Counted from the first letter of the stretch, positions 17,013 through 25,727 are shown. The stretch: 64,000 nucleotides of DNA from Bog-473 sp963745665 (GCA_963745665.1 CAVUYE010000001.1:744001-808000), one strand, 5' to 3'. Program-made: numbers and translations. The notes: generated from the letters alone by a model not told the origin.

Positions 17013-18023
17013 TCAGGCCTTCTTGGCCCGGCTCGGGGCTACGCGGGGCGGCTCGTCGGGCATCTTCGGGTACTGGGGCGGCCACGGGGCGTCGTGCAGG
17101 CCGTCCTCCTTGTCGCGCGCCGCCAGCGCCAGCAGGGGCTCGATCGACTGCGGCGCGGCGGCGATGTCGGCCCAGGGGTCGCCGCGCCGGCGCACGAGCT
17201 CGGGCACGGTCCGGATGGTGAGGTCGTTGGGGACCACGTTCTCGACCTCGTCCCATGTGAGGGGGGTCGAGACCTGGCCGCCCGTGCGGGGCCGGGCGAA
17301 CCAGGCCCCGAACACGGTCTTGTGGGGCGCGTTCTGGTTGAAGTCCACAAAGACGCGGCTGCCGCGCTCCTCCTTCCACCAGTTGGCGGTGATGAGGTCT
17401 GGGAAGCGGCGCTCGAGCTCGCGAGCCAGTGCGACGGCGGCGGCGCGTACCTCCACTGAGTCCCAATGCGGCTGCAGGCGGAGGTACACGTGGAGGCCGT
17501 TGTTCCCCGTCGTCTTCGGATAGCCGCGCAGGCCGAACTCCTCGAGCACGTCGCGACAGAGCAAGGCAACGGCGCGCACCTCCTCGAATCCGATTCCGGT
17601 GGTCGGGTCGAGATCGATGCGCAGCTCATCGGCGTGCGCCGGATCGGCGGCGAGGTACGGCCAGAGATGCAGCCCGATACAGCCGATGTTCACGGCCCAG
17701 ACCACGTGGGCGATATCGGCGACCACGAGCGCGTTCGAGGTGGTCCCGTTGGGTGTCGAGACGGTGGTGGACTGCAGCCACTCGGGCGCGCCGGCGGGGA
17801 TGCGCTTCTGGTAGAACGACTTGCCGGTCGCTCCGTCGGGGAAGCGCTGCAGCATGGCGGGACGCCCACCGGCGGTGTTCAAGAGGTGCGCACCGATGTC
17901 GAGGTAGTACGTCACGAGGTCGAACTTGGTGGCATCGAGGGCGGGGAAGTAGATCTTGTCGGGCCGCGAGACGCGTACCTCGCGCCCGCCCACATCCACG
18001 GTCCGCTCGTCGTCGACTGGCAC
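17013..18023 (-). CDS. LigD-type DNA repair polymerase (primase-polymerase domain)
   Basis: A stand-alone NHEJ-type primase-polymerase of 336 aa, which fills gaps with ribo- or deoxynucleotides at broken ends. It shows the family order 'VRVSRPDKIYFP', 'LQRFPDGATGKSFYQKRIP', 'CIGLHLWP', the catalytic 'DELRIDLDPTTGIGFEEV' (Asp-x-Asp), 'TTGNNGLHVYLRLQP' and 'RVFVDFNQNAPHKTVFGAW'. I chose GTG 18023; the frame is open further upstream but without family similarity. It is followed by the PHP and ligase genes, forming a three-gene repair operon. No Ku gene lies in the window. Confidence 0.85.
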   Translation of the reverse strand: MPVDDERTVDVGGREVRVSRPDKIYFPALDATKFDLVTYYLDIGAHLLNTAGGRPAMLQRFPDGATGKSFYQKRIPAGAPEWLQSTTVSTPNGTTSNALVVADIAHVVWAVNIGCIGLHLWPYLAADPAHADELRIDLDPTTGIGFEEVRAVALLCRDVLEEFGLRGYPKTTGNNGLHVYLRLQPHWDSVEVRAAAVALARELERRFPDLITANWWKEERGSRVFVDFNQNAPHKTVFGAWFARPRTGGQVSTPLTWDEVENVVPNDLTIRTVPELVRRRGDPWADIAAAPQSIEPLLALAARDKEDGLHDAPWPPQYPKMPDEPPRVAPSRAKKA

Positions 18024-18129
18024 CGCAGAGGACTCTACCGAGGGGCCGCCTGACTCTCGCCCGGGCGTTGCCTTCTCGGCCGTATCCAGGCACGGGGTGT
18101 TCGTCGGGCGGGGCGGTAAGGGGCGAGGT

Positions 18130-18369
18130 TTACGCGTCCTGGAGCCGTGGTGCCGGAAGCAGGATGCCGCGACGGCCGAGCTCGCCCTCCAGCCGGGCCC
18201 GCTCCTGCTGGGGGCAGTCGAACCAGGCGGGCGTGGTGCGGACATCGAGGGATGCACACAACCGGATCAGGGCGCCGTCGTAGGAGAGCTCCCGGGCCAG
18301 TGCCTCCGCGACAGGGCCCGACCCACCCGTGGCCTGCAGTTTGGCCCGAGAGTGGACGAGGTCGGCCGG
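18130..18369 (-). pseudogene. 3' half of an unknown gene split by the IS256-family element
   Basis: On the minus strand an open frame runs from the IS edge to TAA at 18130-18132 and has no start codon of its own. It reads 'PADLVHSRAKLQATGGSG', then 'ELSYDGALIRLCASLD' and 'TPAWFDCPQQERARLEGEL'. Codon use is normal and protein-like. It joins in frame to the small frame on the far side of the IS once one IS copy, one GGCCGG repeat and one extra G are removed. The product would be about 117 aa. I do not recognise the family. Confidence 0.6.
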
Positions 18370-19742
18370 TCAAGTCCACGCACGTGGTGTAAGACGCCCC
18401 ACCGCACCAATCTCGTGATTGATCAGCTGGCAGCTTCGAGTTCTGCGTTCACCTCCTTGTCGATCGGCTCGCCGGGGAGGACGCGGAGTCGGGCCTTGGC
18501 GAGGGACTCGGTGCTCATGTAGCGACGGGCGATGGCCCACTCGTCGTGTTGCTCGGCGAGCACGGCGCCGGCGAGGCGGATGAGGGCGGGACGGTTGGGG
18601 AAGATGCCGACCACGTCGGTGCGCCGACGCAGCTCCTTGTTGAGACGCTCCTGGTTGTTATTGGACCAGATCTGGCGCCAGTGTTCGACGGGGAAGCTGG
18701 CGAAGGCCAACAGGTCGGCCTGGGCGTCGATGAGGAACTCGGCGGCGGCGGGGAACTGGTCCTCGAGCTGGTCGATGACCCGGGCGAACTGGGCGGTGAC
18801 CTGGGTGGCGTCGGACTGGGCGAAGACCGTGCGCACCAGGGTCCCCACCATGGACTGGGCCGCCTTGGGGACCCGGGTCAACAAGTTGCGCATGGCGTGG
18901 GTCCGACACCTCTGCCAGGTGGCTCCGGGGAGCACCGCCGCGATGGCGTTCTTGAGGCCTTGGTGCGAGTCGGAGATGACGAGGGCCACGCCCGAGAGCC
19001 CTCGGGCCACCAGGCCGCGCAAGAACGCCGTCCACCCCGCCCCGTCCTCGGTGGTGAACACGTCGACGCCGAGGATCTCGCGATGACCCTCCGCGTTGAC
19101 GCCGGTGGCGATGACGGTCGCCACGCTGACGACGCGGCCACCCTCCCTCACCTTGTGGAACAGGGCGTCGAGCCAGACGTAGGTGTAGGGACCGGCATCG
19201 AGGGGCCGGTTCCTGAACTCGGCCACCCGGGCGTCGAGGTTCTTGGCCAGCTCTGAGACCTGGGACTTGGACATCCCGTCGATCCCCATGGCGCGCACCA
19301 GGTCGTCGACCCTCCTGGTGGACACCCCCTCGACGTAGGCCTGGCAGACCACGCTGACCAGGGCCTGCTCGGCCCGCCGACGCGGCTCGAGCAGGGACGG
19401 CAAGTAGCTCCCCTTGCGCAACTTCGGGATGTCCAGGTCGATCGTCCCGGCTCTGGTGTCCCAGCGCCTCGAACGGTGCCCGTTGCGGCTGTTGACCCTG
19501 CTCTCGGTGCGCTCGCCGTAGCCCGCCCCGCAGAGCAGGTCGACGTCGGCGTCCATGAGCAGCTCGGCTGCCATCTTCACCATCTCTCCAAGCAGGTCGG
19601 ATCCCGCAGGACTCTCCAGGTACTTGCGCACGAGCTCGCCCGCGCCCATCGTGTTGGTGACTTCCACCGCATCTTCTCCTTCGCGTTCTTTCGACGGAAC
19701 TTGAAGATTGATGCGGTGGTCGTCGCGTCTGGGGGACCCTCA
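18370..19742 (-). mobile_element. IS256-family insertion sequence
   Basis: A complete element of about 1.37 kb carrying one transposase gene. Its ends are imperfect inverted repeats: the left reads TCAAGTCC, a spacer, AAGACGCC and CCACCGCACCAATCT; the right end in reverse complement reads TGAGGGTCC, CAGACGCG and CCACCGCATCAATCT. The element is flanked by GGCCGG on both sides (18364-18369 and 19743-19748), a candidate six-base target duplication. IS256 elements usually give 8-9 bases, so the exact borders are not certain. Confidence 0.75.
18423..19667 (-). CDS. IS256-family (mutator type) transposase
   Basis: A full-length DDE transposase of 414 aa. Hallmarks are 'RRWDTRAGTIDLDIPKLR', 'VSTRRVDDLVRAMGIDGMSK', the first catalytic Asp in 'YVWLDALFHKVREGGRV', the second in 'LVISDSHQGLKNAI' and the Glu in 'NNNQERLNKELRRRTDVVGIFPN'. 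The frame is intact from GTG 19667 to the stop, so the element may still be active. Confidence 0.95.
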   Translation of the reverse strand: MEVTNTMGAGELVRKYLESPAGSDLLGEMVKMAAELLMDADVDLLCGAGYGERTESRVNSRNGHRSRRWDTRAGTIDLDIPKLRKGSYLPSLLEPRRRAEQALVSVVCQAYVEGVSTRRVDDLVRAMGIDGMSKSQVSELAKNLDARVAEFRNRPLDAGPYTYVWLDALFHKVREGGRVVSVATVIATGVNAEGHREILGVDVFTTEDGAGWTAFLRGLVARGLSGVALVISDSHQGLKNAIAAVLPGATWQRCRTHAMRNLLTRVPKAAQSMVGTLVRTVFAQSDATQVTAQFARVIDQLEDQFPAAAEFLIDAQADLLAFASFPVEHWRQIWSNNNQERLNKELRRRTDVVGIFPNRPALIRLAGAVLAEQHDEWAIARRYMSTESLAKARLRVLPGEPIDKEVNAELEAAS

Positions 19743-19863
19743 GGCCGGGCTACCCCTCGTACACCACTCTGGCGGACTCAACTAGGTCGGCCAGCAGCAG
19801 GTCGTCGGACCTGCCCCCTGCTTCGCCTTTGCCAAGGGCCTGCGTCAGGAGATCTCGGTACAT
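19743..19863 (-). pseudogene. 5' half of the gene split by the IS256-family element
   Basis: A frame starting at ATG 19863 reads 'MYRDLLTQALGKGEAGGRSD' and continues 'DLLLADLVESARVVYEG' before a TAG at 19755-19753. Deleting one base from the CCCC run at 19753-19756 removes that stop and gives 'YEGSPA', which continues directly into 'DLVHSRAKLQATGGSG' beyond the IS. The split is thus reconstructed from sequence alone. It has no recognised family. Confidence 0.6.
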
Positions 19864-19866
19864 CAC

Positions 19867-20121
19867 CAGGTCACCAATCGTGCGCCGCCCTCGGGGGGGA
19901 CCGGTAGGGCTGAACGTACCGGTCGTTCGGCCCGTTTCGGCGCCGTTGTGACTTCGGTGGAAGAGCGACGGGCCTACTGGGGTTTCCGCTGCGTGAACTC
20001 TGGTCCGAACGCTTGTTCCAGGGGCGGGCCTGGACCAGTATCTGATCGGTGGGATCGGCCGGTCCCCTCTTGCCGGCGATCTGACCGCCGGAAAGCGCCT
20101 CAGCGGAATTGGGGCTCCAGG
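19867..20121. other. Noncoding gap upstream of the IS-split gene
   Basis: I see no credible gene here. It holds the probable promoter region of the IS-split gene, with short GC-rich inverted segments such as GATCGGTGGGATCGGCCGG near 20044. Nothing else stands out before the strong hairpin at 20122. Confidence 0.5.
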
Positions 20122-20155
20122 AACGGCCCGCCCGGCTCCCCTCGGGCGGGCCGTT
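20122..20155 (-). terminator. Strong hairpin after the PIG-L gene
   Basis: A perfect 12-base-pair stem (AACGGCCCGCCC / GGGCGGGCCGTT) with a ten-base loop starts 12 bases after the stop codon of the PIG-L gene. No clear T tract follows on the minus strand, which is common for high-GC actinobacterial terminators. Confidence 0.7.
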
Positions 20156-20167
20156 GCGCGCCCGTAC

Positions 20168-20938
20168 CTAGATGAAGTCGGACAGCCCCTCCCAGCCCGA
20201 TGGGGGCGGGGCGAGGTGCCAGAACTGCTCGGGGACGCGGCCCTCCATGCGGGCGGTGAGCGCGTGGTCCTGCTCGAGCGGCGGGATCTGCGACGTGTAG
20301 CACCAGATGGCTCGCCGCTTGCGCTCCTCGTCGGGCACGTGCGGGACGATGGCGGGGGTCGGCCACGGCTGGGAGCGCAGCAGCTTGGCCACGCGCCACG
20401 CGAGCATCCCGGGCAAATGCTTGTAGCCGTGGTCCTCGTAGCAGAACCATTCCCGATCCGGTTGCTCTTGACGTACCAGGAGGCAGGCGTCGTGCACCAT
20501 GACATGGTCGGGGTTGGCCAGCCCCATGGGGAAGAACACCGAGGTCGGATTGCGTTCGGCGATGGTGGCGGCCAGAACGGGGGCCACCTCGGCCGGGGTC
20601 GGGCGGTCCGGCGGGGCCAGATACTGGTGGTCGGAGAACTCGAGCCACTCGTAGGAGGACTCGAGGACGGCCATGGCGGCGACGTCCTCCTCACGGCGTA
20701 CCGCCACGACGTCATCGCCGGCGATGAAACCGCCCAGGGCGTCCCACCCCGATGGCACGTCCGGGTAGGCGGGGGGGCGGCCGGCCAGCACGGTGACGAC
20801 CGTGGTGTCGTCGTAGCTGGCGATGAGATGTCCGGCTCCCATGGCGGCGTCGTCGAAGTGCGGCGACACGACAAGGATGCGACTGAGCACGGCGGGTTCG
20901 ACCTCGCCCCACGTCGGCTCCGCGAATGTGGTGGTCAT
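20168..20938 (-). CDS. PIG-L family deacetylase
   Basis: A zinc-dependent N-acetyl-sugar deacetylase of 256 aa, the family that includes the mycothiol enzymes MshB and Mca. The zinc motif is 'LVVSPHFDDAAMGAGHLIAS' (a PHxDD variant), the middle block is 'VFFPMGLANPDHVMVHDACL' with the third zinc histidine, and the end is 'QFWHLAPPPSGW'. It is closer to general PIG-L than to MshB. The ATG at 20938 is preceded by TATGAT with six bases between, so it probably has its own leaderless promoter inside the 3' end of the MFS gene eight bases upstream. Confidence 0.85.
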   Translation of the reverse strand: MTTTFAEPTWGEVEPAVLSRILVVSPHFDDAAMGAGHLIASYDDTTVVTVLAGRPPAYPDVPSGWDALGGFIAGDDVVAVRREEDVAAMAVLESSYEWLEFSDHQYLAPPDRPTPAEVAPVLAATIAERNPTSVFFPMGLANPDHVMVHDACLLVRQEQPDREWFCYEDHGYKHLPGMLAWRVAKLLRSQPWPTPAIVPHVPDEERKRRAIWCYTSQIPPLEQDHALTARMEGRVPEQFWHLAPPPSGWEGLSDFI

Positions 20939-20945
20939 GCCGGGA

Positions 20946-22190
20946 TCATACGGGTACGTCGTCGATCTCACCGGCGACGTGGCGTCGGAAGACCGGCAGG
21001 AGGGCGCCGATGACGGCGGCGCCGACGATGCAGGCGAGGCCGCCCGAGACGATCGAGAACTCGATGCTGGTCAGTGTGGCCACTGTGCCGGACTCCATGT
21101 CACCGAGGCGCGGCCCGCCCTGGACGACGGCCATCTGAATGGACGACATCCGGCTGCGGAACCGTTCGGGGATGGAGCTCTGCAGCATGGTGTTGCGCAG
21201 GACGGCCGAGATGACATCGGCCCAGCCCGCCACGGCGAGCAGGACCAGCGCGACCCAGAGGGTGTCGCTGAAGCCGAACAGAGCGATGGCGGCGCCCCAG
21301 ACCGAAACCGCAACGATCACCGCCCAGCCTTGGCGACGCAGGTTGGCGACCCAGCCCGTGGTCACGGCGCCGATCAACGCGCCCACGCCCGGCGCGGCGT
21401 ACAGGAACCCCAGCGTGATGGTGCCGCCCCCGAACACGGCGCCCGCCATGGCCGGGAAGAGCGCCCTGGGCATGCCGAACACCATGGCATTGATGTCGAT
21501 CAGGTAGACGCCCTGGAGCGCCTGGCGCGAGCGCAGGTAGCGCAGGCCCTCCTTGGTGGATTGCCAGGGCGAGAGCAGGCCCGCATGGTGGGCCGGGGGG
21601 ATCGGGCGCAGCATGGCCGAGGTGATGGCGGCCACGACGAACGAGGCGGCATCGAGCCCGTAGACCAGCGGCAGGCCGATGCCGAGAAGGAGGCCGGAGA
21701 GCGCGGGCCCGACGATGACGCCCAGCTGGAAGACGATCTGCGTCATGGCGGCGGCCGCAGGGATCTGGCGCCGCTCGACCATGCCGGGCACGGCCGCCAT
21801 GCGGGCGGTGTTGGCAAACCCTGTCAGGCCCGCCGCCAGCGCGCTGATGACGTAGAGCACGGCCAACGAGGGATGGGTGACGGCGGCGTTGGCTGCCATG
21901 GCACCGCTGGTCAGCACTAAGGCCGCTGCGGTCCACACCATGATGCGTCGTTTGTCGACCGAGTCGCCGATGGGCCCGGCGGAGAGGGCGCCGGCGAGGA
22001 AGGGGAAGAGCTGTGCCAAACTTATCGCCCCCACCTGCAGCGTGGAGTGCGTCATGGAGTACACCTGGTAGGGGATGGCCACGACGGTCAGCTGCGTCCC
22101 CATGACGGAGATGAGCTGACCGCTGAAGAGAAGGCGGAAGTCTCGGCTTTCCCGGAGTGGGGTGGTGTCCACCAGGATCCGGCCCGGCAT
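20946..22190 (-). CDS. MFS transporter (drug-efflux type)
   Basis: A 414-aa major facilitator with 11-12 hydrophobic segments. 'RDFRLLFSGQLISVMGTQLTVVAIPYQVY' is the N-terminal signature of the MFS_3/enterobactin-exporter-like group, and 'GPIGDSVDKRRIMVWTAAAL' is motif A. It probably exports small hydrophobic compounds by proton antiport. A TAGGCT hexamer lies seven bases before ATG 22190, indicating a leaderless mRNA. It is followed by the PIG-L gene. Confidence 0.85.
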   Translation of the reverse strand: MPGRILVDTTPLRESRDFRLLFSGQLISVMGTQLTVVAIPYQVYSMTHSTLQVGAISLAQLFPFLAGALSAGPIGDSVDKRRIMVWTAAALVLTSGAMAANAAVTHPSLAVLYVISALAAGLTGFANTARMAAVPGMVERRQIPAAAAMTQIVFQLGVIVGPALSGLLLGIGLPLVYGLDAASFVVAAITSAMLRPIPPAHHAGLLSPWQSTKEGLRYLRSRQALQGVYLIDINAMVFGMPRALFPAMAGAVFGGGTITLGFLYAAPGVGALIGAVTTGWVANLRRQGWAVIVAVSVWGAAIALFGFSDTLWVALVLLAVAGWADVISAVLRNTMLQSSIPERFRSRMSSIQMAVVQGGPRLGDMESGTVATLTSIEFSIVSGGLACIVGAAVIGALLPVFRRHVAGEIDDVPV

Positions 22191-22241
22191 GGCCGTCAGC
22201 CTACGGTTGGCGCCGGCCGCCGCGAGACCGGAGTGGCGCGG

Positions 22242-23069
22242 TCAGGAGAGCTGCCGACCGAGGCCGCGCACCGAGATACCCCAGGCCGCGGGCCAGTCGT
22301 TCGTGCGCAGCAGCGCGTCACTCCCGCCGTCACAGAAGACGACCGATCCGCAGAAGAACGCGCCGTCGGGCCCCAGGAGCAGCTCCACCAGGGCGGCGAT
22401 CTCCTCCGGCCGGCCTGGCCGGCCCACGGGGATGGGCAGCATGTCGAGGAGTGGTCCGGACTTGGGGTCCGCTCGCATGCCCGCGACCATCGGGGTGTCG
22501 ATCATGCCGGGGGCGATGGCGTTGAGGCGGAGCCCCGCCCCGGCCCAGTCCGCTCCGGTCGCGTTGCGGCGCACCCAATGGGCCAGGGCGAGCTTGGAGG
22601 CCGGGTAGGCCTCCAGGGAGGTGTGAGCGTCGGCGATCTGTGCGCTCAGTGCCTCGTCGTGTTGCAGGCAGGCCTCGACGAGGTCGGCGGGGATGGCAGG
22701 CTGCACCGTCGTCGAGTTCGAGCTGATGACGACGACGGCGCCACCCGGCGTGAGGTGGGGGCGGAGGCCTTCGAGCACGTCGACGGTGCCGAAGTAGTTC
22801 ACCGACGCCACCAGCGAGCCGGCCCGGTCCGGGGTGCCGGCGAGCCCGGCACACGTCACGATGCCGGCGAGCACGCCTCCGCTGCGCTCGATCGCCCTCT
22901 CGACGGCCTCCCGGCGGCCAGCGGGCGTGGCGAGGTCGGCCACGATGTCGGTCTCGTCTTTGTCCACGCCGACGACGGTCCACCCGGCTGTGGCCAGGCG
23001 AGTGGCGGTGGCGGCGCCGATACCCGATGCTGCGCCGGTGATGACGACGGTACGGTCCGGGTCAGGCAG
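22242..23069 (-). CDS. Short-chain dehydrogenase/reductase, start codon unusual
   Basis: An NAD(P)-dependent oxidoreductase of about 275 aa. The Rossmann motif 'VVITGAASGIGAATATRLA' is encoded upstream of the first normal start codon (GTG 22967), so a start there would destroy the cofactor site. The frame extends back to a TGA with only CTG (23069) available, eight bases inside the peroxiredoxin gene, hence the coordinates given. The catalytic Tyr-x-x-x-Lys is 'AYPASKLALAHW' and the serine is in 'VVVISSNSTT'. 'GMIDTPMVAG' is the usual cofactor loop. It follows the peroxiredoxin gene and may be cotranslated with it. Confidence 0.8.
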   Translation of the reverse strand: MPDPDRTVVITGAASGIGAATATRLATAGWTVVGVDKDETDIVADLATPAGRREAVERAIERSGGVLAGIVTCAGLAGTPDRAGSLVASVNYFGTVDVLEGLRPHLTPGGAVVVISSNSTTVQPAIPADLVEACLQHDEALSAQIADAHTSLEAYPASKLALAHWVRRNATGADWAGAGLRLNAIAPGMIDTPMVAGMRADPKSGPLLDMLPIPVGRPGRPEEIAALVELLLGPDGAFFCGSVVFCDGGSDALLRTNDWPAAWGISVRGLGRQLS

Positions 23070-23520
23070 CGGAGCGCGCCTTCAGCAGGGCGAGCGCCTT
23101 GTCGGCGTGCGCACCCATGGAGACCTCGGTGTGGAAGACGTCGAGGATGGTCCGGTCCGTGTCGATGACGAACGTGATCCGCTTGTTCGGCAGGAAGCTC
23201 ATGCCGCGCGTGGCACCCAGCAGTGACGCCACGACGCGGTCGGAGTCGGAGAGCAGCGGGAAGCCGAGGGACTCCTTCTCGTCGAACTGCTTCTGCTTCT
23301 CGACGGCGTCTGCGCTGATGCCGACCGGTTGGGCGCCGACGGCGGCGAACTCGCCGGCCATGTCCCGGAAGTGACAGCTCTCCTTGGTGCAGCCGTAGGT
23401 CATTGCCGCCGGGTAGAAGAACAGGACCACAGGCCCGTTGGCGAGAAATGCGCTGAGCTTTCGGGGCGTGCCCGTCTGGTCCGGCAGTTCGAAATCGGGG
23501 ACAACGTCGCCTTTGTGCAT
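23062..23520 (-). CDS. bcp: Thioredoxin-dependent peroxiredoxin, BCP/PrxQ type
   Basis: Reduces peroxides with thioredoxin. The active site 'LFFYPAAMTYGCTKESCHFRD' contains the peroxidatic Cys and, five residues later, the resolving Cys typical of the BCP group; the usual 'K-D-x-T-P' is replaced by 'A-A-M-T-Y'. 'FPLLSDSDRVVASLLGA' and 'RITFVIDTDRTI' complete the fold. At 152 aa the length is normal. The ATG at 23520 is preceded by TACATT with six bases between, indicating a leaderless transcript. Confidence 0.92.
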   Translation of the reverse strand: MHKGDVVPDFELPDQTGTPRKLSAFLANGPVVLFFYPAAMTYGCTKESCHFRDMAGEFAAVGAQPVGISADAVEKQKQFDEKESLGFPLLSDSDRVVASLLGATRGMSFLPNKRITFVIDTDRTILDVFHTEVSMGAHADKALALLKARSAA

Positions 23521-23559
23521 CCGCCCAATGTAGGACGAAACCGTCGTGTCCCGCCCGGG

Positions 23560-24306
23560 CTACGCCTCGAAGCGGAAGCCGACGCCCCGCACGGTGACCA
23601 GGTGGCGGGGGTTGGCCGGGTCGGGCTCCACCTTCCGCCGCAGTCGCTTGATGTGGGTGTCGAGGGTGCGGGTGTCGGTCAGCTCCTGGTCCCACCAGAG
23701 GCGGTCGATGCACCAGTCACGCGTCACCACTTGGCCGCTGTGTGACATGAGTAGGGCCAAGAGGTCGAATTCTTTCCGTGAGAGCTCGACTGGGACCTCG
23801 TCGACGGTGACCTCGCGGCGGCCCGCATCGAGGCGAACCGGGCCCACGGCGAGGACCTCCTCGTGGTGCTCGGCCACGGCCACCCCGCGCCGCAGGACCG
23901 CGCGCATGCGGGCGACGAGCTCCCGCAGCCGGAAGGGCTTGGCGACGTAGTCGCTGGCGCCCAGCTCCAGTCCCAGCACGATGTCAACCTCGGAGTCGCG
24001 CGCCGTCACCATGATGATCGGCACCGGCTTGAGGCTCCGCATCTGCTGGCAGATCTCGATCCCGGATTGATCGGGGAGCATGACGTCGAGCAAGACGAGG
24101 TCTGGGTGCACGCGGTGGAAGAGGCGCAGCGCTTCATGCCCGTCCCCGGCGGACTCCACCGCGAACCCCTCGCGGGTCAGCCCCGACGCCAGCGCCTGCC
24201 GATAGGACTCCTCGTCGTCGACGACGAGGACCAGCGGCCGGTTGTCCCGGGTCGAGCCGGGCAGAGGGGGCCGGCCGCTCACCGCCGGTGCGTTTGCGAT
24301 TGCCAC
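23560..24306 (-). CDS. OmpR/RegX3-type response regulator (orphan)
   Basis: A 248-aa DNA-binding response regulator. The receiver has the acidic pair 'LVVDDEESYRQAL', the phosphorylated Asp in 'LVLLDVMLPDQSG', Thr in 'IIMVTARD' and Lys in 'VAKPFRLREL'. The C-terminal winged helix shows 'VELSRKEFDLLALLM' and 'TLDTHIKRLRRKVEPDP'. It resembles RegX3 of the phosphate-sensing SenX3-RegX3 system, but no histidine kinase gene is adjacent. About 25 disordered residues precede the receiver. The GTG at 24306 is the only convenient start, and the true start may be later. Confidence 0.9.
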   Translation of the reverse strand: MAIANAPAVSGRPPLPGSTRDNRPLVLVVDDEESYRQALASGLTREGFAVESAGDGHEALRLFHRVHPDLVLLDVMLPDQSGIEICQQMRSLKPVPIIMVTARDSEVDIVLGLELGASDYVAKPFRLRELVARMRAVLRRGVAVAEHHEEVLAVGPVRLDAGRREVTVDEVPVELSRKEFDLLALLMSHSGQVVTRDWCIDRLWWDQELTDTRTLDTHIKRLRRKVEPDPANPRHLVTVRGVGFRFEA

Positions 24307-24735
24307 GCTGTTGTCAGGCTCAGGCAGCGTCGTGGGGGACTCGGGACGAATTGAACGGGAGAAGGGCAGGCGACGACGGTGGACGGGGGGTAGTTCGCAC
24401 CGGCGTCGCCTGAGGACGCGGGGAGGCGAATACCCGCGCCATGGTGACCAACGACCCGAGGAACCCGTTGCGGTGTGAGCGTACCGGTCGGATCGTGATG
24501 ACCTCGGCCAGGGCTTCCTGGCCGCGATGACGCCCGGCGCCAGGAACGGAACGAAATTCCCGGCTTCTGTGATCCATATGCCGATCGACGGTCGCCATCG
24601 CCAATCACGCTACGAAGCCGAGGTAAACGTGCTGTGAAACCGTTGCAACCAACAAGTGTGCTGGAGATGAACTCTTCAGGTTGCGGCCCTGCTCAGAGGA
24701 TTACGCTCGCTGGACGGACGAGTGGGAGGTGCCGA
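24307..24735. other. Divergent intergenic region, 430 bases
   Basis: This gap separates the divergent response-regulator and flavin/F420-oxidase genes and should hold both promoters. A 94-codon minus-strand frame (24320-24604) is open but Arg/Pro-rich and without family features, so I do not call it. I see no RNA gene. Confidence 0.5.
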
Positions 24736-25233
24736 ATGACCGAGGCCATGGGCCACGGCGTGAACCAGCGCAAGGCCATACAGATGACGCCTGCCGAGGT
24801 GGACGCCTTCCTCGCCGAGAGGCGAAACATGACGATGTGCTCCATCTCCCATGACGGCTCCATTCACGCCGTGGCCATGTGGTACGGGTTCCTGGACGGC
24901 TGCGTCACCGTGGAGACGAAGGCCAAGTCACAGAAGGTCCAGAACCTCCGCCGTGACCCACGCCTGACGCTCCTTTTCGAGGACGGCGACTACTACGAGG
25001 AGCTGCGCGGCGTCGAGCTCGTCGGCCAGGCTGAGATCGTCGACGATCCCGACAGGCTCTGGCAGCTCGGCATCAGCGTCTACGAGAGGTACAACGGGCC
25101 GTACACGGACGAGTTGAAGCCGATTTTGGAGATCATGCTGCACAAGCGCGTGGCGGTGAAGCTCAACGTCGAGCGGACCGTCAGCTGGGACCACCGCAAG
25201 TTAGGACTGCCGTCGACGCGACCGACTACGTGA
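24736..25233 (+). CDS. Pyridoxamine 5'-phosphate oxidase-like FMN/F420-binding protein
   Basis: A 165-aa split-barrel protein of the PPOX superfamily. 'MTPAEVDAFLAERRNMTMCSISHDGSIHAVAMWYGFLDGCVTVET' gives the first strands, and 'KSQKVQNLRRDPRLTLLFEDGDYYEELRGVELVGQAEIVDD' the flavin/F420-binding part. In actinobacteria such proteins are often F420-dependent reductases or heme-degrading enzymes; the substrate cannot be told. The ATG at 24736 has GGGAGGT nine bases upstream. It overlaps the next gene by four bases (GTGA). Confidence 0.82.
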   Translation: MTEAMGHGVNQRKAIQMTPAEVDAFLAERRNMTMCSISHDGSIHAVAMWYGFLDGCVTVETKAKSQKVQNLRRDPRLTLLFEDGDYYEELRGVELVGQAEIVDDPDRLWQLGISVYERYNGPYTDELKPILEIMLHKRVAVKLNVERTVSWDHRKLGLPSTRPTT

Positions 25234-25724
25234 AATTCAGTATCCGGCAGTCAGTTGCCGTGCCGCCGGCCCGCGCCATGGAGGCCTACGGCTCCCCTTC
25301 GTTCTATGAGGGTCGCCCGGCCCGCGACGACATTGCGGTGCGCGAGGTCGTCCGTCATGAGGTTCGCCCCAACAGCGTCCTCCTCGAAGTGTGCTTCGCC
25401 TTCACGGGCACGGTGTCGCCCGCGGTGCGGGCCGTGGTCGACCCCGGGAAGATGTCCTGGATCACCCGGACCGAGATCCTGCTCGCCGAAGGCCGCTCCA
25501 CCTGGGTCGTGCTGCCCGATCACTATCCCGACCGGCTGAGAGCCAGCGGGGTCTACCGGTTCGCGGAGGGCGAGGGCGGACCCGGCACCTGCACCGTCGA
25601 GGTCGAAGGCGACCTGAAGGTCCGCGTGCCGATCGTCGGGCGCTCGGTCGAGAAGGTCATCGTCGGTGACCTGCGTGCCTATATCGCCGACGAGGTGGCC
25701 GGCATCGCCGACTGGGACGGCTGA
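25230..25724 (+). CDS. DUF2505 (SRPBCC-like ligand-binding) protein
   Basis: A 164-aa protein of the DUF2505 group, which has a polyketide-cyclase/START-like fold. Typical features are 'SVAVPPARAMEAYGSPSFYEG' at the N-terminus and 'CTVEVEGDLKVRVPIVGRSVEKVIVGDLRAYIADEV' at the C-terminus, where a helix closes the ligand pocket. The function is unknown. The GTG start lies in the stop region of the PPOX gene, so they are coupled. It converges on the WS/DGAT gene with three bases between stops. Confidence 0.78.
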   Translation: MKFSIRQSVAVPPARAMEAYGSPSFYEGRPARDDIAVREVVRHEVRPNSVLLEVCFAFTGTVSPAVRAVVDPGKMSWITRTEILLAEGRSTWVVLPDHYPDRLRASGVYRFAEGEGGPGTCTVEVEGDLKVRVPIVGRSVEKVIVGDLRAYIADEVAGIADWDG

Positions 25725-25727
25725 CGG

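Noticed and set aside
24320..24604. A 94-codon minus-strand frame in the response-regulator gap
   Set aside because: Arg/Pro/Ser-rich composition, no domain, no good ribosome site.
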